Shown here: positions 53,867 through 62,152 of the stretch, piece after piece | Layout: each line of letters opens with the position of its first letter | How positions within the stretch are numbered: position 1 is the stretch's first letter | Assembly: GCA_040386335.1 (NCBI GenBank) | Contig: JAZKFT010000017.1 | Location: 248,001-312,000 of the forward strand | Origin: JAZKFT01 sp040386335 | GTDB lineage: Bacteria; Bacteroidota; Bacteroidia; Chitinophagales; Chitinophagaceae | DNA: 64,000 bases | Reading direction: 5' to 3' | Made by a program: the position numbers and the translations under genes | The notes under the pieces: generated by a model | Database searches by the model: none | Told to the model about the DNA's origin: nothing | Seen by the model: the letters and a program-made list of their open reading frames with translations, nothing else

Positions 53867-54991
53867 CTAGAACATCCCCAATGCTTTGTCAGACCCGGGC
53901 GTTAAACCTTTTACTTTCATTTTTTCGATTAAATGGTCCAATTGCCGTTTTTCCTCAGCGTCATTGAACGGCGCTTCGTTTTGATTCAAAATAGTTCCAC
54001 CCAGGCGTTTTTGACAATATTTCGCGACATCAATCATAACAGCAAAAACATTTTTAGGGTCGGCACTTCTTGGAACGGAGAAACTAAACCCTAAGTCCCC
54101 GGGGTTCATGCTGCCATCCTTAATTCTTTCAGGTAAAAAGTACCCTGGGTCTGTGGTAGTCCAAACACTAAAATGTTGGTCGTGCCCAAAGTCCTCCTCA
54201 TTATCCCAGTGAAACAGGTCTCCGTCACCCCATTTTAAACCCACGCTCTGCAATGCATCCCAGGCCAATCTTCCGTTGAATTGATTATCACTTTTAAGAA
54301 GGATGATAGCTTCTATATCGAACTCCTGGTTCAATGCTACCAGGCTTTTTGCCTTGTTGATGGCATGCGGAATTGCCTCGCGGGCTACTACTTTTAGTGG
54401 CGAAGGATAGCTGCGGATTTTAGCTTCCAATTCAGTAGGATAGTTTTTCAGCTTTTTAGGATCATAGGGAATCTCGTCACTGCCAAAGATTTCCTGGAGA
54501 TCTATGGCCACTTCTATCTTGCTGTAAGCTTCAGGGGCATCTCCGGCAAATACATAGGTCCAGTGATTATCGGCCGGGGAAAAGCCATAAATAGTGGAAG
54601 GGTAATTTTTCCTCCAATCGAGGTCAAATAGTTTTTCCAGGTCGGATTTTTTGAAGTTTTCGCTGTTAACCTGGGTCAACTCAATTACCCAGTCTCTATG
54701 AAGGTCTGCTTTATAATCCCTGTCTTCTGTTGCTGGAATTGTATGCGAAAAAGAGAGCTTTCCTTTATCCAAAATATAACTGGCATCTTCAGAACGGACA
54801 TCCAGTTGCAGCTTTTTCACCCTGTCGTTACTTTGACTTTCTGTGGAGATAAAATATTCCTCTGAAACAGGCTTTCCTGTTGCAGAGTCACCTGCAACGG
54901 ACTTGTTTTTCGTTCCCGGCGAACTGACCAGGAAACAAATAATAAGTGCTATCGCAGCGATGCAGGCTATTAAATAAAACATTTTTTTCAT
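53867..54991 (-). CDS. Membrane-anchored protein with ZipA-C-like domain
   Basis: A 374-residue protein with an N-terminal membrane segment (about 5-24), a middle region of unknown type (about 45-210) and a C-terminal domain (about 220-365). This last part follows the ZipA FtsZ-binding pattern: ALVALNQEFDIEAIILLKSD-like first strand, GRLAWDALQSVGLKWGDGDLFHW, FSVWTTTDPGYFLPERI, DLGFSFSVPRSADPKNVFAVMIDVAKYCQKRLGG (both in part). ZipA tethers FtsZ to the membrane in gammaproteobacteria. Whether this protein acts in division is open; the middle region has no ZipA-like Pro/Gln linker. Confidence 0.65.
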   Translation of the reverse strand: MKKMFYLIACIAAIALIICFLVSSPGTKNKSVAGDSATGKPVSEEYFISTESQSNDRVKKLQLDVRSEDASYILDKGKLSFSHTIPATEDRDYKADLHRDWVIELTQVNSENFKKSDLEKLFDLDWRKNYPSTIYGFSPADNHWTYVFAGDAPEAYSKIEVAIDLQEIFGSDEIPYDPKKLKNYPTELEAKIRSYPSPLKVVAREAIPHAINKAKSLVALNQEFDIEAIILLKSDNQFNGRLAWDALQSVGLKWGDGDLFHWDNEEDFGHDQHFSVWTTTDPGYFLPERIKDGSMNPGDLGFSFSVPRSADPKNVFAVMIDVAKYCQKRLGGTILNQNEAPFNDAEEKRQLDHLIEKMKVKGLTPGSDKALGMF

Positions 54992-55114
54992 TTAGAGGCT
55001 GTATAAAAAGACGGTTATTACCGGGATTATTTACCCCAATGCTACAAAACAAATCGGTTTATTTTACTTCTGACACCTTTTAATAACCCATACCCGCACC
55101 TCAGCCATCGGGTT

Positions 55115-55145
55115 TTTGAATTCATTAACTAATGGTTTAAGTTTG
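55115..55145 (+). promoter_or_regulatory. Bacteroidota promoter of the TonB-receptor gene
   Basis: TTTG (55115-55118), exactly 19 bases, then TAAGTTTG (55138-55145): a textbook match to the Bacteroidota housekeeping promoter. It lies 27 bases before ATG 55173. Confidence 0.85.
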
Positions 55146-55172
55146 TACTACCACAAAACAAAAACGTACTTC

Positions 55173-57782
55173 ATGAGAAAATTAACTGCAATGCTAATGG
55201 TAATGTGTTTCGTTACCCTTAGTGCTCTTGCCCAATCCGTTATTAAGGGAAGGATACTTAATAAAAACGGCCTGCCGGTTGAAGGTGCCTCCATTAAAGT
55301 GAAAGGCAGCAGTGCCGGAACCACCACCGACAAAGACGGCTACTATAGCCTCCCGGTTCGTGATGCCAATATTGTACTGATCATTTCCAGCATTGGCTTT
55401 GCAGAGCAGGAAATTGTATTGGATGGCAAAACTTCTGCCGATGTGATGATGGTAGAAACAGCCGCTACTTTTGATGTGGCCGTAGTAGGTAGCCGCAGCC
55501 CCAAACGTTCTGCTACTGAAACTGCCGTGCCCGTAGATATTATCCCCATTAGTAAAGTGATGAACCAGATGGGCCAGGTAGACCTGAACCAGATACTACA
55601 ATTTGCCGCCCCTTCTTTTAACAGTAACCGCCAGAGTGGTGCCGATGGTGCCGATCATATAGACCCTGCCACACTTCGCGGCCTGGGACCCGATCAAACC
55701 CTGGTGCTGATCAATGGCAAACGCCGTCACCAGTCGTCGCTGGTAAATATTTATGGCAGCCGTGGACGTGGCAATACCGGAACTGATCTCAACGCTATCC
55801 CCGCCGCAGCCATTGAAAGGATCGAAATTCTCCGCGATGGTGCCAGTGCCCAATATGGTAGCGATGCGATCGCAGGTGTGATCAATATTATTTTAAAAAG
55901 CAGCACCAAAGAACTAACGGCTAATGTAATGGCCGGCACCAATATTACCGGTTATGGTAGTTCCTTAGAAAGTGAAAAAGGCAAAGTGTTGGAAAGTACC
56001 ACCGATGGCGGCCAGTTTAACGTGAACCTGAACTATGGATTAAAGCTGGGCGAGAAAGGCTTTGCCAATTTTACCGGCGATTTTTTACGTAAAAACAAAA
56101 CTCAGCGCCCATCCCTCGCTTCATTGTACCCGGACATTTACCGTGAAAAATTCGGGGATGCCTCCTACAACAATTACGCTTTTGTGGTAAACAGTATGAT
56201 CCCACTAAAAGGTCAGGCCAGTTTCTACAGTTTTGCAGCCATCAGCCACCGCGATGGTGATGCATTTGCCTGGACGCGTGACGCCGGAAGTGAGCGCAAC
56301 GTGATCTCTATCTATCCCAATGGTTTTAACCCGCACATACAATCCAGCATCGACGACCGTTCTATCTCCAGTGGTATTAAAACAAAATTTGGTGAGTGGA
56401 ATGCCGATTTCAACCTGACATTTGGCGGTAATCGTTTTAACTATGATGTAGATCAAACCCTCAATGCTTCAATGGGCGCTGCTTCACCTACCCATTTTGA
56501 TGCAGGTGGTTTTTCTTTGAATCAAAACAGGCTGGGAGCAGATCTTCACCGCAACTTCGACAAAGTAGCAAAAGGTTTCAACCTGGCTTTCGGCAGCGAA
56601 TTCCGCTGGGAGCAGTACAAAATCTTCGCAGGCGAACTCAATAGCTGGAAAGGATATCGCACCGTGTTTAGCATCAACGGAACCGACACCACTTTCCGTC
56701 CTGCCGGTGCACAGGGTTTCCCGGGTTTTCAGCCTACAGATGAAACAAGAAAGGGCCGTACCAGCTTCGCCGCCTATGTGGATGGAGAGCTCGATGTAAC
56801 AAAAGACTGGATGATAGCTGCTGCTGCAAGGGTGGAAAGCTTCAGCGATTTCGGTGGCACTTTCAATTATAAAGTTGCTTCCCGATTAAAAATATTGGGC
56901 GACAAGTTGGTGCTGAGAGGTAGTGCCAGCACAGGTTTTAGGGCGCCATCGCTGCCGCAGATCAATTTCAGCAGCACATTTACCAATGTACAGGCGGGCG
57001 TAATTGTAGACCAGGTGATCGCTCCAAATTCAGGTGTATTGGCAAAAGAAGTTGGTATACCAGAATTGAAACAGGAAACCTCTGTAAACATCAGCGCAGG
57101 TATCACAGCAAAACCTATTCGTAACCTGAGCCTAACCATAGATGCCTACCAGGTAACGATTAAAGACCGCGTGGTATTGACCGGCCTTTTTGGTTCGGAT
57201 GATGATGCCATTGGTTATATTTTGGCAAGCATGAATGTAGGTGCTGCACAGTTTTTTACAAATGCAGTAGATACCAAGACACAGGGTATTGATGCCATTG
57301 CCACTTATTCAATGGCTATCGGTAAAGGCAGGCTAAACACGACATTGGCGGCCAATTTTAATAAAATTGAAGTAGAAAAAGTAAACACTACTGCCTTGCT
57401 GGCTGGTAAGGAAGAGACCTACTTTGGTCCAAGGGAAAGGGCATTTTTGCTGGCCTCTGCCCCCGATCATAAAATAAACCTGGGCTTCGATTACAGCCTG
57501 AGTGGTTTCAATGCCTCCCTTCGCTTCACCCGTTTCAGCGGTGTAAACCTTACCAACTGGAACGACGAAACGGACTTGTACCAGGGTAAAACGACCACCG
57601 ATATGAGCGTTGGTTATACCTACAAAAAGAAATTCACTTTTACCCTCGGCGGCGTAAACGTTTTTGATAAATACCCCAACCACCATGATCCGGGACTAAC
57701 AGAAACCGGCGGTATGTGGGAGAGTCTGCAGATGGGTTTCAGCGGTGCCTTTTTCTTTGGAAGGGTTAGTGTGAAACTGTAA
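55173..57782 (+). CDS. TonB-dependent outer-membrane receptor
   Basis: An 869-residue receptor for active uptake across the outer membrane. Signal peptide ends SALAQ-SVIKG; a carboxypeptidase-regulatory-like domain (GRILNKNGLPVEGASIKVKGSSAGTTTD in part, about 25-100), a plug (about 115-250, with GLGPDQTLVLINGKRRH and IERIEILRDGASAQYGSDAIAGVINII in part), and a 22-strand-type barrel ending GFSGAFFFGRVSVKL follow. There is no SusD partner next to it, so it is not a standard SusCD pair. ATG 55173 is chosen by the signal peptide and the perfect promoter upstream. An amidohydrolase gene follows after a terminator. Confidence 0.93.
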   Translation: MRKLTAMLMVMCFVTLSALAQSVIKGRILNKNGLPVEGASIKVKGSSAGTTTDKDGYYSLPVRDANIVLIISSIGFAEQEIVLDGKTSADVMMVETAATFDVAVVGSRSPKRSATETAVPVDIIPISKVMNQMGQVDLNQILQFAAPSFNSNRQSGADGADHIDPATLRGLGPDQTLVLINGKRRHQSSLVNIYGSRGRGNTGTDLNAIPAAAIERIEILRDGASAQYGSDAIAGVINIILKSSTKELTANVMAGTNITGYGSSLESEKGKVLESTTDGGQFNVNLNYGLKLGEKGFANFTGDFLRKNKTQRPSLASLYPDIYREKFGDASYNNYAFVVNSMIPLKGQASFYSFAAISHRDGDAFAWTRDAGSERNVISIYPNGFNPHIQSSIDDRSISSGIKTKFGEWNADFNLTFGGNRFNYDVDQTLNASMGAASPTHFDAGGFSLNQNRLGADLHRNFDKVAKGFNLAFGSEFRWEQYKIFAGELNSWKGYRTVFSINGTDTTFRPAGAQGFPGFQPTDETRKGRTSFAAYVDGELDVTKDWMIAAAARVESFSDFGGTFNYKVASRLKILGDKLVLRGSASTGFRAPSLPQINFSSTFTNVQAGVIVDQVIAPNSGVLAKEVGIPELKQETSVNISAGITAKPIRNLSLTIDAYQVTIKDRVVLTGLFGSDDDAIGYILASMNVGAAQFFTNAVDTKTQGIDAIATYSMAIGKGRLNTTLAANFNKIEVEKVNTTALLAGKEETYFGPRERAFLLASAPDHKINLGFDYSLSGFNASLRFTRFSGVNLTNWNDETDLYQGKTTTDMSVGYTYKKKFTFTLGGVNVFDKYPNHHDPGLTETGGMWESLQMGFSGAFFFGRVSVKL

Positions 57783-57807
57783 TTATCAGCAAGACATTTA
57801 TAGAGAG

Positions 57808-57834
57808 CGCCCCTCGTTTGGAGGGGCGTTTTTT
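57808..57834 (+). terminator. Rho-independent terminator
   Basis: An 8-bp stem CGCCCCTC / GAGGGGCG (57808-57815 with 57821-57828) with six T after it ends the receptor gene. Confidence 0.9.
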
Positions 57835-57938
57835 GTGGTATGGATATTCAGAAACCGGTATTCAACCTCAAAATCATAATCCTTATTTTCACACCTGTAA
57901 TTTCATTTTTCCTGCAACACCGCTAGCTTTCCTTCATT

Positions 57939-59579
57939 ATGAATTCTTTCAAACATCTGCCCTGGCTGTTACTATCCATATTATCGTTTGCCTGCAAAAG
58001 CAGGCAAAAAGTGGATCTGTTGGTATTCAATGCTACTATCTATACTGTTGACTCCGGTTTTAGTAAGACCGAAGCCATGATCATCGATGAAGGCAGAATT
58101 TTGGCTACGGGCACCAAAGAGGCGTTGGAAAAAGATTACCTCGCCGTAATGATAGAAGATGCCAACGGCAAGTTTGTGTATCCCGGTTTTATAGATGCGC
58201 ATTGCCATTTTTCAGCATATGGTAAAGGCCTGCAGGAATGTGATCTTACCGGCACTACCAGCTGGCAGGAAATTTTGGATCGCCTGAAAGCCTTTGCTGT
58301 TGCGCATCCCGATGGCTGGCTTATTGGCCGTGGCTGGGACCAAAATGACTGGGCCGTCAAAAATTTTCCTACAAATGATTCGCTGAATCTATTGTTTCCC
58401 GGCCGGCCGGTAACGCTTGCAAGGGTGGATGGACATGCAAGTATTGTGAACCAACATGCCATGGACCTGGCAGGGATTCAACCAGGCCAGACGCTTACAG
58501 GTGGAGACATTGTGGTGGCCAATGGAAAACTGACAGGCCTCCTTGTCGATAACGCCACAGATCTTGTAGACTTGAAAATACCTGCGGCCACCAATGAAGA
58601 CCTCACCAGGCATTTGCAGGATGCGGAAAAAAATTGCTTCGCTGTAGGGCTTACCAGTGTACAGGATTGTGGACTCGATGCGAAGCATGTAAAGCTTGCA
58701 GAGCAGTTGTATAAAGCCGGGGCACTCAACATGCGGATGTACATTTTGTTGAGTGATAAAAAAGAGAATTACGACTATCTTTTCGCCAAAGGCAAAATAC
58801 AAACCGACCAGCTTACGGTGAATGGATTTAAGCTATATGCAGATGGTGCCCTGGGGAGTCGCGGCGCCTGCTTATTACAGCCATATGCCGACCGGCCGGG
58901 GCATTCCGGGTTCCTGCTTAAAACAAAAACCTATTACGATAGCATCATTCCGATCATTGCCGCCAAAGGGTTCCAGGCCTGCACCCATGCCATTGGTGAC
59001 AGTGCCAACCGGACTATTCTAAATATTTATACCAAAGCCCTTCAAGGCAAGCCAGGCCTGCGCTGGCGTATAGAACATGCGCAGGTGATCAATCAAAACG
59101 ATTTTAATTTGTTTGGGGCATCGCAGATAATACCGAGTGTACAACCTACCCATGCTACCAGCGATATGTACTGGGCCGGCGACCGTCTGGGTGCAGAACG
59201 TTTAAAAGGAGCCTATGCTTTTAAACAACTGTTACAGCAAAACGGCTGGATACCGCTGGGTACGGATTTCCCGGTGGAAGACATCAGTCCTTTTAAAACC
59301 TTTTTGGCGGCCGTAATTCGTAAAGATGCAAAGAGCTATCCTGACAAAGGTTTCCAAACGGAGAATGCACTGAGCAGGGAAGAGGCTATCCGAGGCATGA
59401 CGATATGGGCTGCCAAAGGAGCCTTTGAAGAGCATCTGAAAGGAAGTTTGGAAAAAGGAAAACTGGCCGATTTTATCATCCTTGACAAAGACCTGATGAG
59501 CTGTGACGAAAAGGATATTTTATCGGTGAAGGTTTTAAAAACTTTTGTTGGCGGGAAGAAAGTATATTTTGCTAATTGA
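57939..59579 (+). CDS. Exported amidohydrolase (YtcJ-like, metal-dependent)
   Basis: A 546-residue metal-dependent hydrolase of the amidohydrolase family 3 (YtcJ-like) with a lipoprotein signal ending LLSILSFAC-KSRQ. Metal-site motifs: GFIDAHCHFSAYG (about 84-96), IGRGWDQNDW (about 129-138), KLYADGALGSRGA (about 289-301), CTHAIGDSANR (about 347-357), IEHAQVI and a late GTDFPVEDISPF (about 440-451). The family hydrolyses cyclic amides, N-formimino and similar bonds. It lies in the envelope, next to a receptor that could import its product; this pairing is inference. Confidence 0.9.
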   Translation: MNSFKHLPWLLLSILSFACKSRQKVDLLVFNATIYTVDSGFSKTEAMIIDEGRILATGTKEALEKDYLAVMIEDANGKFVYPGFIDAHCHFSAYGKGLQECDLTGTTSWQEILDRLKAFAVAHPDGWLIGRGWDQNDWAVKNFPTNDSLNLLFPGRPVTLARVDGHASIVNQHAMDLAGIQPGQTLTGGDIVVANGKLTGLLVDNATDLVDLKIPAATNEDLTRHLQDAEKNCFAVGLTSVQDCGLDAKHVKLAEQLYKAGALNMRMYILLSDKKENYDYLFAKGKIQTDQLTVNGFKLYADGALGSRGACLLQPYADRPGHSGFLLKTKTYYDSIIPIIAAKGFQACTHAIGDSANRTILNIYTKALQGKPGLRWRIEHAQVINQNDFNLFGASQIIPSVQPTHATSDMYWAGDRLGAERLKGAYAFKQLLQQNGWIPLGTDFPVEDISPFKTFLAAVIRKDAKSYPDKGFQTENALSREEAIRGMTIWAAKGAFEEHLKGSLEKGKLADFIILDKDLMSCDEKDILSVKVLKTFVGGKKVYFAN

Positions 59580-59646
59580 GATTTAGATCAGTTCAGTTCC
59601 TGGAGTCAAAGTTCATCCTGCCTGAATGAATAATCAATTAATCAAC

Positions 59647-59667
59647 GTTCAATTTTCAATTTTCAAA
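59647..59667. repeat. 7-bp tandem array (3 units)
   Basis: Units GTTCAAT, TTTCAAT, TTTCAAA, preceded by looser AATAATC/AATTAATC units from about 59628. It lies in the 219-base gap before the holin-like gene. Confidence 0.6.
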
Positions 59668-59798
59668 TGGGCGGATCCAGGTGTTTTTATTCGGGAATGA
59701 ACTAAGTGATATTGACCCAGTGCGTTGGGTAGGAAATAAAGTGAAAAGTATGATCTACTTTATTTCATTCATTGTATTTTACCTATCATTTTTTAGCC

Positions 59799-60161
59799 AT
59801 GATAAAATTTCTCTCGAAAGCATTGCTCACTACGGTGGGTGTATTATTGGCCTCTTACCTGCTGGGTGGTGTTTCTGTAAAAGATCCGCTAACTGCCATG
59901 ATAGTGGCCCTGGTATTGGGTTTGCTAAACAGTTTTGTTAAGCCAATATTCATCATCCTTACGATTCCCGTTACCCTGATTACGCTGGGTTTATTTCTGC
60001 TGGTCATAAACATCCTGATTGTAAAATGGGCGGCCGACCTGGTACCCGGTTTCGAAGTGGATGGCTGGTTTACGGCATTGCTGTTTGGCCTTATTGTATC
60101 TGTTGTAACCTCGCTACTTGAAAGGATGATCGGCAGCAATGAAGAAAAGCAGCAGAAATAG
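59799..60161 (+). CDS. Holin-like four-helix membrane protein (PF04020 type)
   Basis: A 120-residue membrane protein with four hydrophobic segments: about 5-22, 27-43 (MIVALVLGLLNSFVKPI), 48-68 (LTIPVTLITLGLFLLVINIL) and 83-100. The pattern LGLLNSFVKPIFIILTIPVTLITLGLF (given in part) is that of the YvlD/phage-holin-4-like family, which is chromosomal and not phage-linked in most genomes. Function unknown. ATG 59799 is used; the frame extends upstream without a better start. Confidence 0.85.
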   Translation: MIKFLSKALLTTVGVLLASYLLGGVSVKDPLTAMIVALVLGLLNSFVKPIFIILTIPVTLITLGLFLLVINILIVKWAADLVPGFEVDGWFTALLFGLIVSVVTSLLERMIGSNEEKQQK

Positions 60162-60323
60162 TTGGCAGTTGGACAGTTGACAATTGGCAATCATTTTCTA
60201 AGGTTGCTAATATCGGTTTGTAGTTAATTGTCAACTACAAACGAAAGTTATCTTACCTCAGGTTTGCCAACTGCCAACTGCCAACTGCCAACTGAATAAC
60301 TTTCCAACTGCCAACTGAAAACT
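60161..60323. repeat. Nested inverted repeat element built of 7-bp arrays
   Basis: Left array 60161-60188 has GTTGGCA, GTTGGAC, AGTTGAC, AATTGGC. A central hairpin follows with 10-bp arms GTTTGTAGTT / AACTACAAAC (60216-60225 with 60233-60242). The right array 60266-60323 has GCCAACT four times, then looser units and GCCAACT again, the reverse complement of the left. It fills the whole space between the converging holin-like and arsC genes and overlaps the arsC stop codon. Confidence 0.85.
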
Positions 60324-60720
60324 ATCCAAGCGACGCAATCAATCCCTCAACTTTCGCCGCAATAAAGTCCCGGACTTCATTAAACTCCTTTGGTTCCATG
60401 TGTTTGGGATCGGGTATTTGCCAATCTACAAATTGTTTGGCGGGCATCCAGGGACAGGCATCGCCACAGCCCATGGTTACCACTGCATCAAAAGGGGCAA
60501 ATGCTTTTACCTCGTCGAGGCTTTTACTGTCGTGTGTGCCCAGGTCATATCCCAGTTCTTTCATGGCGGCTATGGCTTTGGGATTTACAATACCGCTGGG
60601 TTTACTGCCGGCGCTGTAGGCTTCTACATTTTCGCCACCAATTATTTTGGCAAAGGCCTGGCTCATTTGGCTGCGATTGCTATTTTCTACGCAAACGAAA
60701 AGCAATTTTTTTTTGCTCAT
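60322..60720 (-). CDS. arsC: Arsenate reductase, LMW-phosphatase type
   Basis: A 132-residue enzyme that reduces arsenate to arsenite with a Cys cascade (thioredoxin type). The phosphate loop CVENSNRSQM is at 10-19, and the resolving cysteines are in TMGCGDACPWM (about 82-92). Length fits the family. It is the last gene of the minus-strand arsenic locus, 8 bases after the aquaporin gene. Confidence 0.93.
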   Translation of the reverse strand: MSKKKLLFVCVENSNRSQMSQAFAKIIGGENVEAYSAGSKPSGIVNPKAIAAMKELGYDLGTHDSKSLDEVKAFAPFDAVVTMGCGDACPWMPAKQFVDWQIPDPKHMEPKEFNEVRDFIAAKVEGLIASLG

Positions 60721-60728
60721 GACTAACT

Positions 60729-61364
60729 TTATTTGATGATTTTATGAATAAAAATGGCAGCAATGGCTCCCAGGATTGGAGCTGTTACATAAATCCAGAT
60801 ATGCTGCATATTGCCTGAAACAATCGCTGGAGCAAGCGACCTTGCAGGGTTCATTGAAGCCCCGCTGACAGGGCCTGCAAACATCGCTTCCAGCAATACC
60901 ACGCTGCCGATCGCAATGCCTGCAAACAAGCCCTGCTCTTTGGAACCTTTGGCCACATTTACCACCACCAGCATTAATATAAACGTGAGGATGAATTCCA
61001 ATATGAAAGATTGCAACTCGGTCCCGGCTGGCAGGGTGGCTCCTAAAATGACCGAGGTTGGGAATAATAGTTTCAGCACCAGGCTCGCAGCCAATGCACC
61101 AGCCAGCTGGCTGATGATATAAGGAGCTACCTGTTTTACCGGAAAGTTCTTGTTTACTGCAAAAGCAATGGTAACCGCAGGGTTTATATGGGCACCACTT
61201 TTTTCTCCCAGGGCATAAATGATAGCCATCACTACCAGCCCCCAGGTGATGGCAATGCCAACATGCGTGATTGTTCCGTTCGTTGTTTCATTCACCACAC
61301 AGGCACCGGTGCCACAAAAAACGAGGATGAACGTTCCAATAAATTCTGTAATGTATTTTTTCAT
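60729..61364 (-). CDS. Aquaporin / aquaglyceroporin in the ars locus
   Basis: A 211-residue MIP-family channel with six membrane helices and both signature loops, HINPAVT (about 63-69) and SMNPARS (about 175-181). Beside arsC it probably releases arsenite from the cell down its gradient, as AqpS does in Sinorhizobium; no ArsB or Acr3 pump gene is seen in the locus. ATG 61364 overlaps the stop of the acetyltransferase gene (ATGA). A longer in-frame start upstream would extend it into that gene and is unlikely. Confidence 0.9.
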   Translation of the reverse strand: MKKYITEFIGTFILVFCGTGACVVNETTNGTITHVGIAITWGLVVMAIIYALGEKSGAHINPAVTIAFAVNKNFPVKQVAPYIISQLAGALAASLVLKLLFPTSVILGATLPAGTELQSFILEFILTFILMLVVVNVAKGSKEQGLFAGIAIGSVVLLEAMFAGPVSGASMNPARSLAPAIVSGNMQHIWIYVTAPILGAIAAIFIHKIIK

Positions 61365-61849
61365 GTGCCGGCTATTTTGCTGCGCCGCTCCAATAATAGT
61401 GTATCCCTCCAAACACCGTTCATCTGTCCTATTTTTTCTCTTGCACCAATCAGCCGGAAACCGCAATCCTCATGTATTTTAATACTGCCTTTATTTTCGG
61501 GAAATATCCCTGCCTGCAATGTCCAGAAGCCATTTTGCTCGCTGGACACAACCAGGGCCTGCAACAGCTTTTTACCCACACCCCTGCCCCTGGCAGCGGT
61601 GCTTACATATACACTTACTTCGCCTACGCCGGCATATACACAACGACCCGAAACAGGCGTCAATGCTGCCCATCCGAGCACTTCGTTGTTTTCCACAGCC
61701 ACAAACCTCGAAGCTTTTACATGGACTGAATCCCACTCTTCCCATCCAGGTGCAGCGGTTTGAAAGGTAGCATTTCCGGTAGCAATACCTTCCTCATAAA
61801 TTCTCTTTACATCGGGCCAGTGGAGTTGTAACAATCCGGTGATTTCCAT
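61361..61849 (-). CDS. GNAT acetyltransferase, ArsN/PAT-like
   Basis: A 162-residue N-acetyltransferase. The acetyl-CoA loop VSTAARGRGVGKKLL is at about 83-97; the N-terminal RIYEEGIATGNATFQT and the closing IHEDCGFRLIGAREKIGQMNGVWRDTLLLER (in part) are typical of phosphinothricin-type acetyltransferases. Members in arsenic loci (ArsN1) acetylate arsinothricin, an organoarsenical antibiotic. The substrate here is inferred from the locus. It begins 12 bases after a terminator and is coupled to the aquaporin gene. Confidence 0.85.
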   Translation of the reverse strand: MEITGLLQLHWPDVKRIYEEGIATGNATFQTAAPGWEEWDSVHVKASRFVAVENNEVLGWAALTPVSGRCVYAGVGEVSVYVSTAARGRGVGKKLLQALVVSSEQNGFWTLQAGIFPENKGSIKIHEDCGFRLIGAREKIGQMNGVWRDTLLLERRSKIAGT

Positions 61850-61861
61850 ATTTGATTATTT

Positions 61862-61890
61862 AAAAAGCCTCCCCGCTTTTGCAGGGAGGC
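61862..61890 (-). terminator. Terminator inside the ars locus
   Basis: On the minus strand a GCCTCCC..GGGAGGC hairpin with a four-base loop is followed by a T-run. It lies between the cysteine-rich peptide gene and the acetyltransferase gene, so only part of the transcript may continue. Confidence 0.8.
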
Positions 61891-61898
61891 AGGTAAAA

Positions 61899-62003
61899 TT
61901 AGCAACAACCATTACCGGTCATTACATTTTCAATTGTGTCTGTACAACAACCGGAAGGGCAGCAAGCCGCCGGGGTATTAAACACAGCATTGTTCTTTGT
62001 CAT
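61899..62003 (-). CDS. 34-residue cysteine-rich peptide in the ars locus
   Basis: A short minus-strand frame from ATG 62001-62003 to TAA 61899-61901. The product is 34 residues with six Cys in three pairs: AACCPSGCC in the middle and NGCC at the very end. No membrane or signal segment is visible. It sits between arsM and a terminator and shares the C-terminal Cys-Cys ending with ArsR and ArsM of the same locus. Vicinal thiols bind As(III) well, so a metallothionein-like or chaperone role is plausible (inference). No family is known to me. Confidence 0.7.
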   Translation of the reverse strand: MTKNNAVFNTPAACCPSGCCTDTIENVMTGNGCC

Positions 62004-62152
62004 AACATCTGTTTTAGATCGTTAAAAAAAATGGTTTATAGAAATGATGATCATCAATGGTTGGCTCCATGCTTTCCATGCTACTTTCCGCCGCTACCGG
62101 TTTCTTCATTCACCTGGATGGCTGAGTACTACGAGAATTTGAAAGTATTCAA

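Noticed and set aside
55173..57782. SusC/SusD polysaccharide utilisation locus
   Set aside because: No SusD-like lipoprotein gene adjoins the receptor, and the next gene is an amidohydrolase rather than a glycoside hydrolase.
59799..60161. Prophage remnant, suggested by the holin-like name
   Set aside because: No other phage gene is nearby, and this four-helix family is mostly chromosomal.
62014..62109. 31-residue minus-strand frame between arsM and the cysteine-rich peptide
   Set aside because: Low-information sequence without cysteines or conserved features; less convincing than the neighbouring 34-residue frame.
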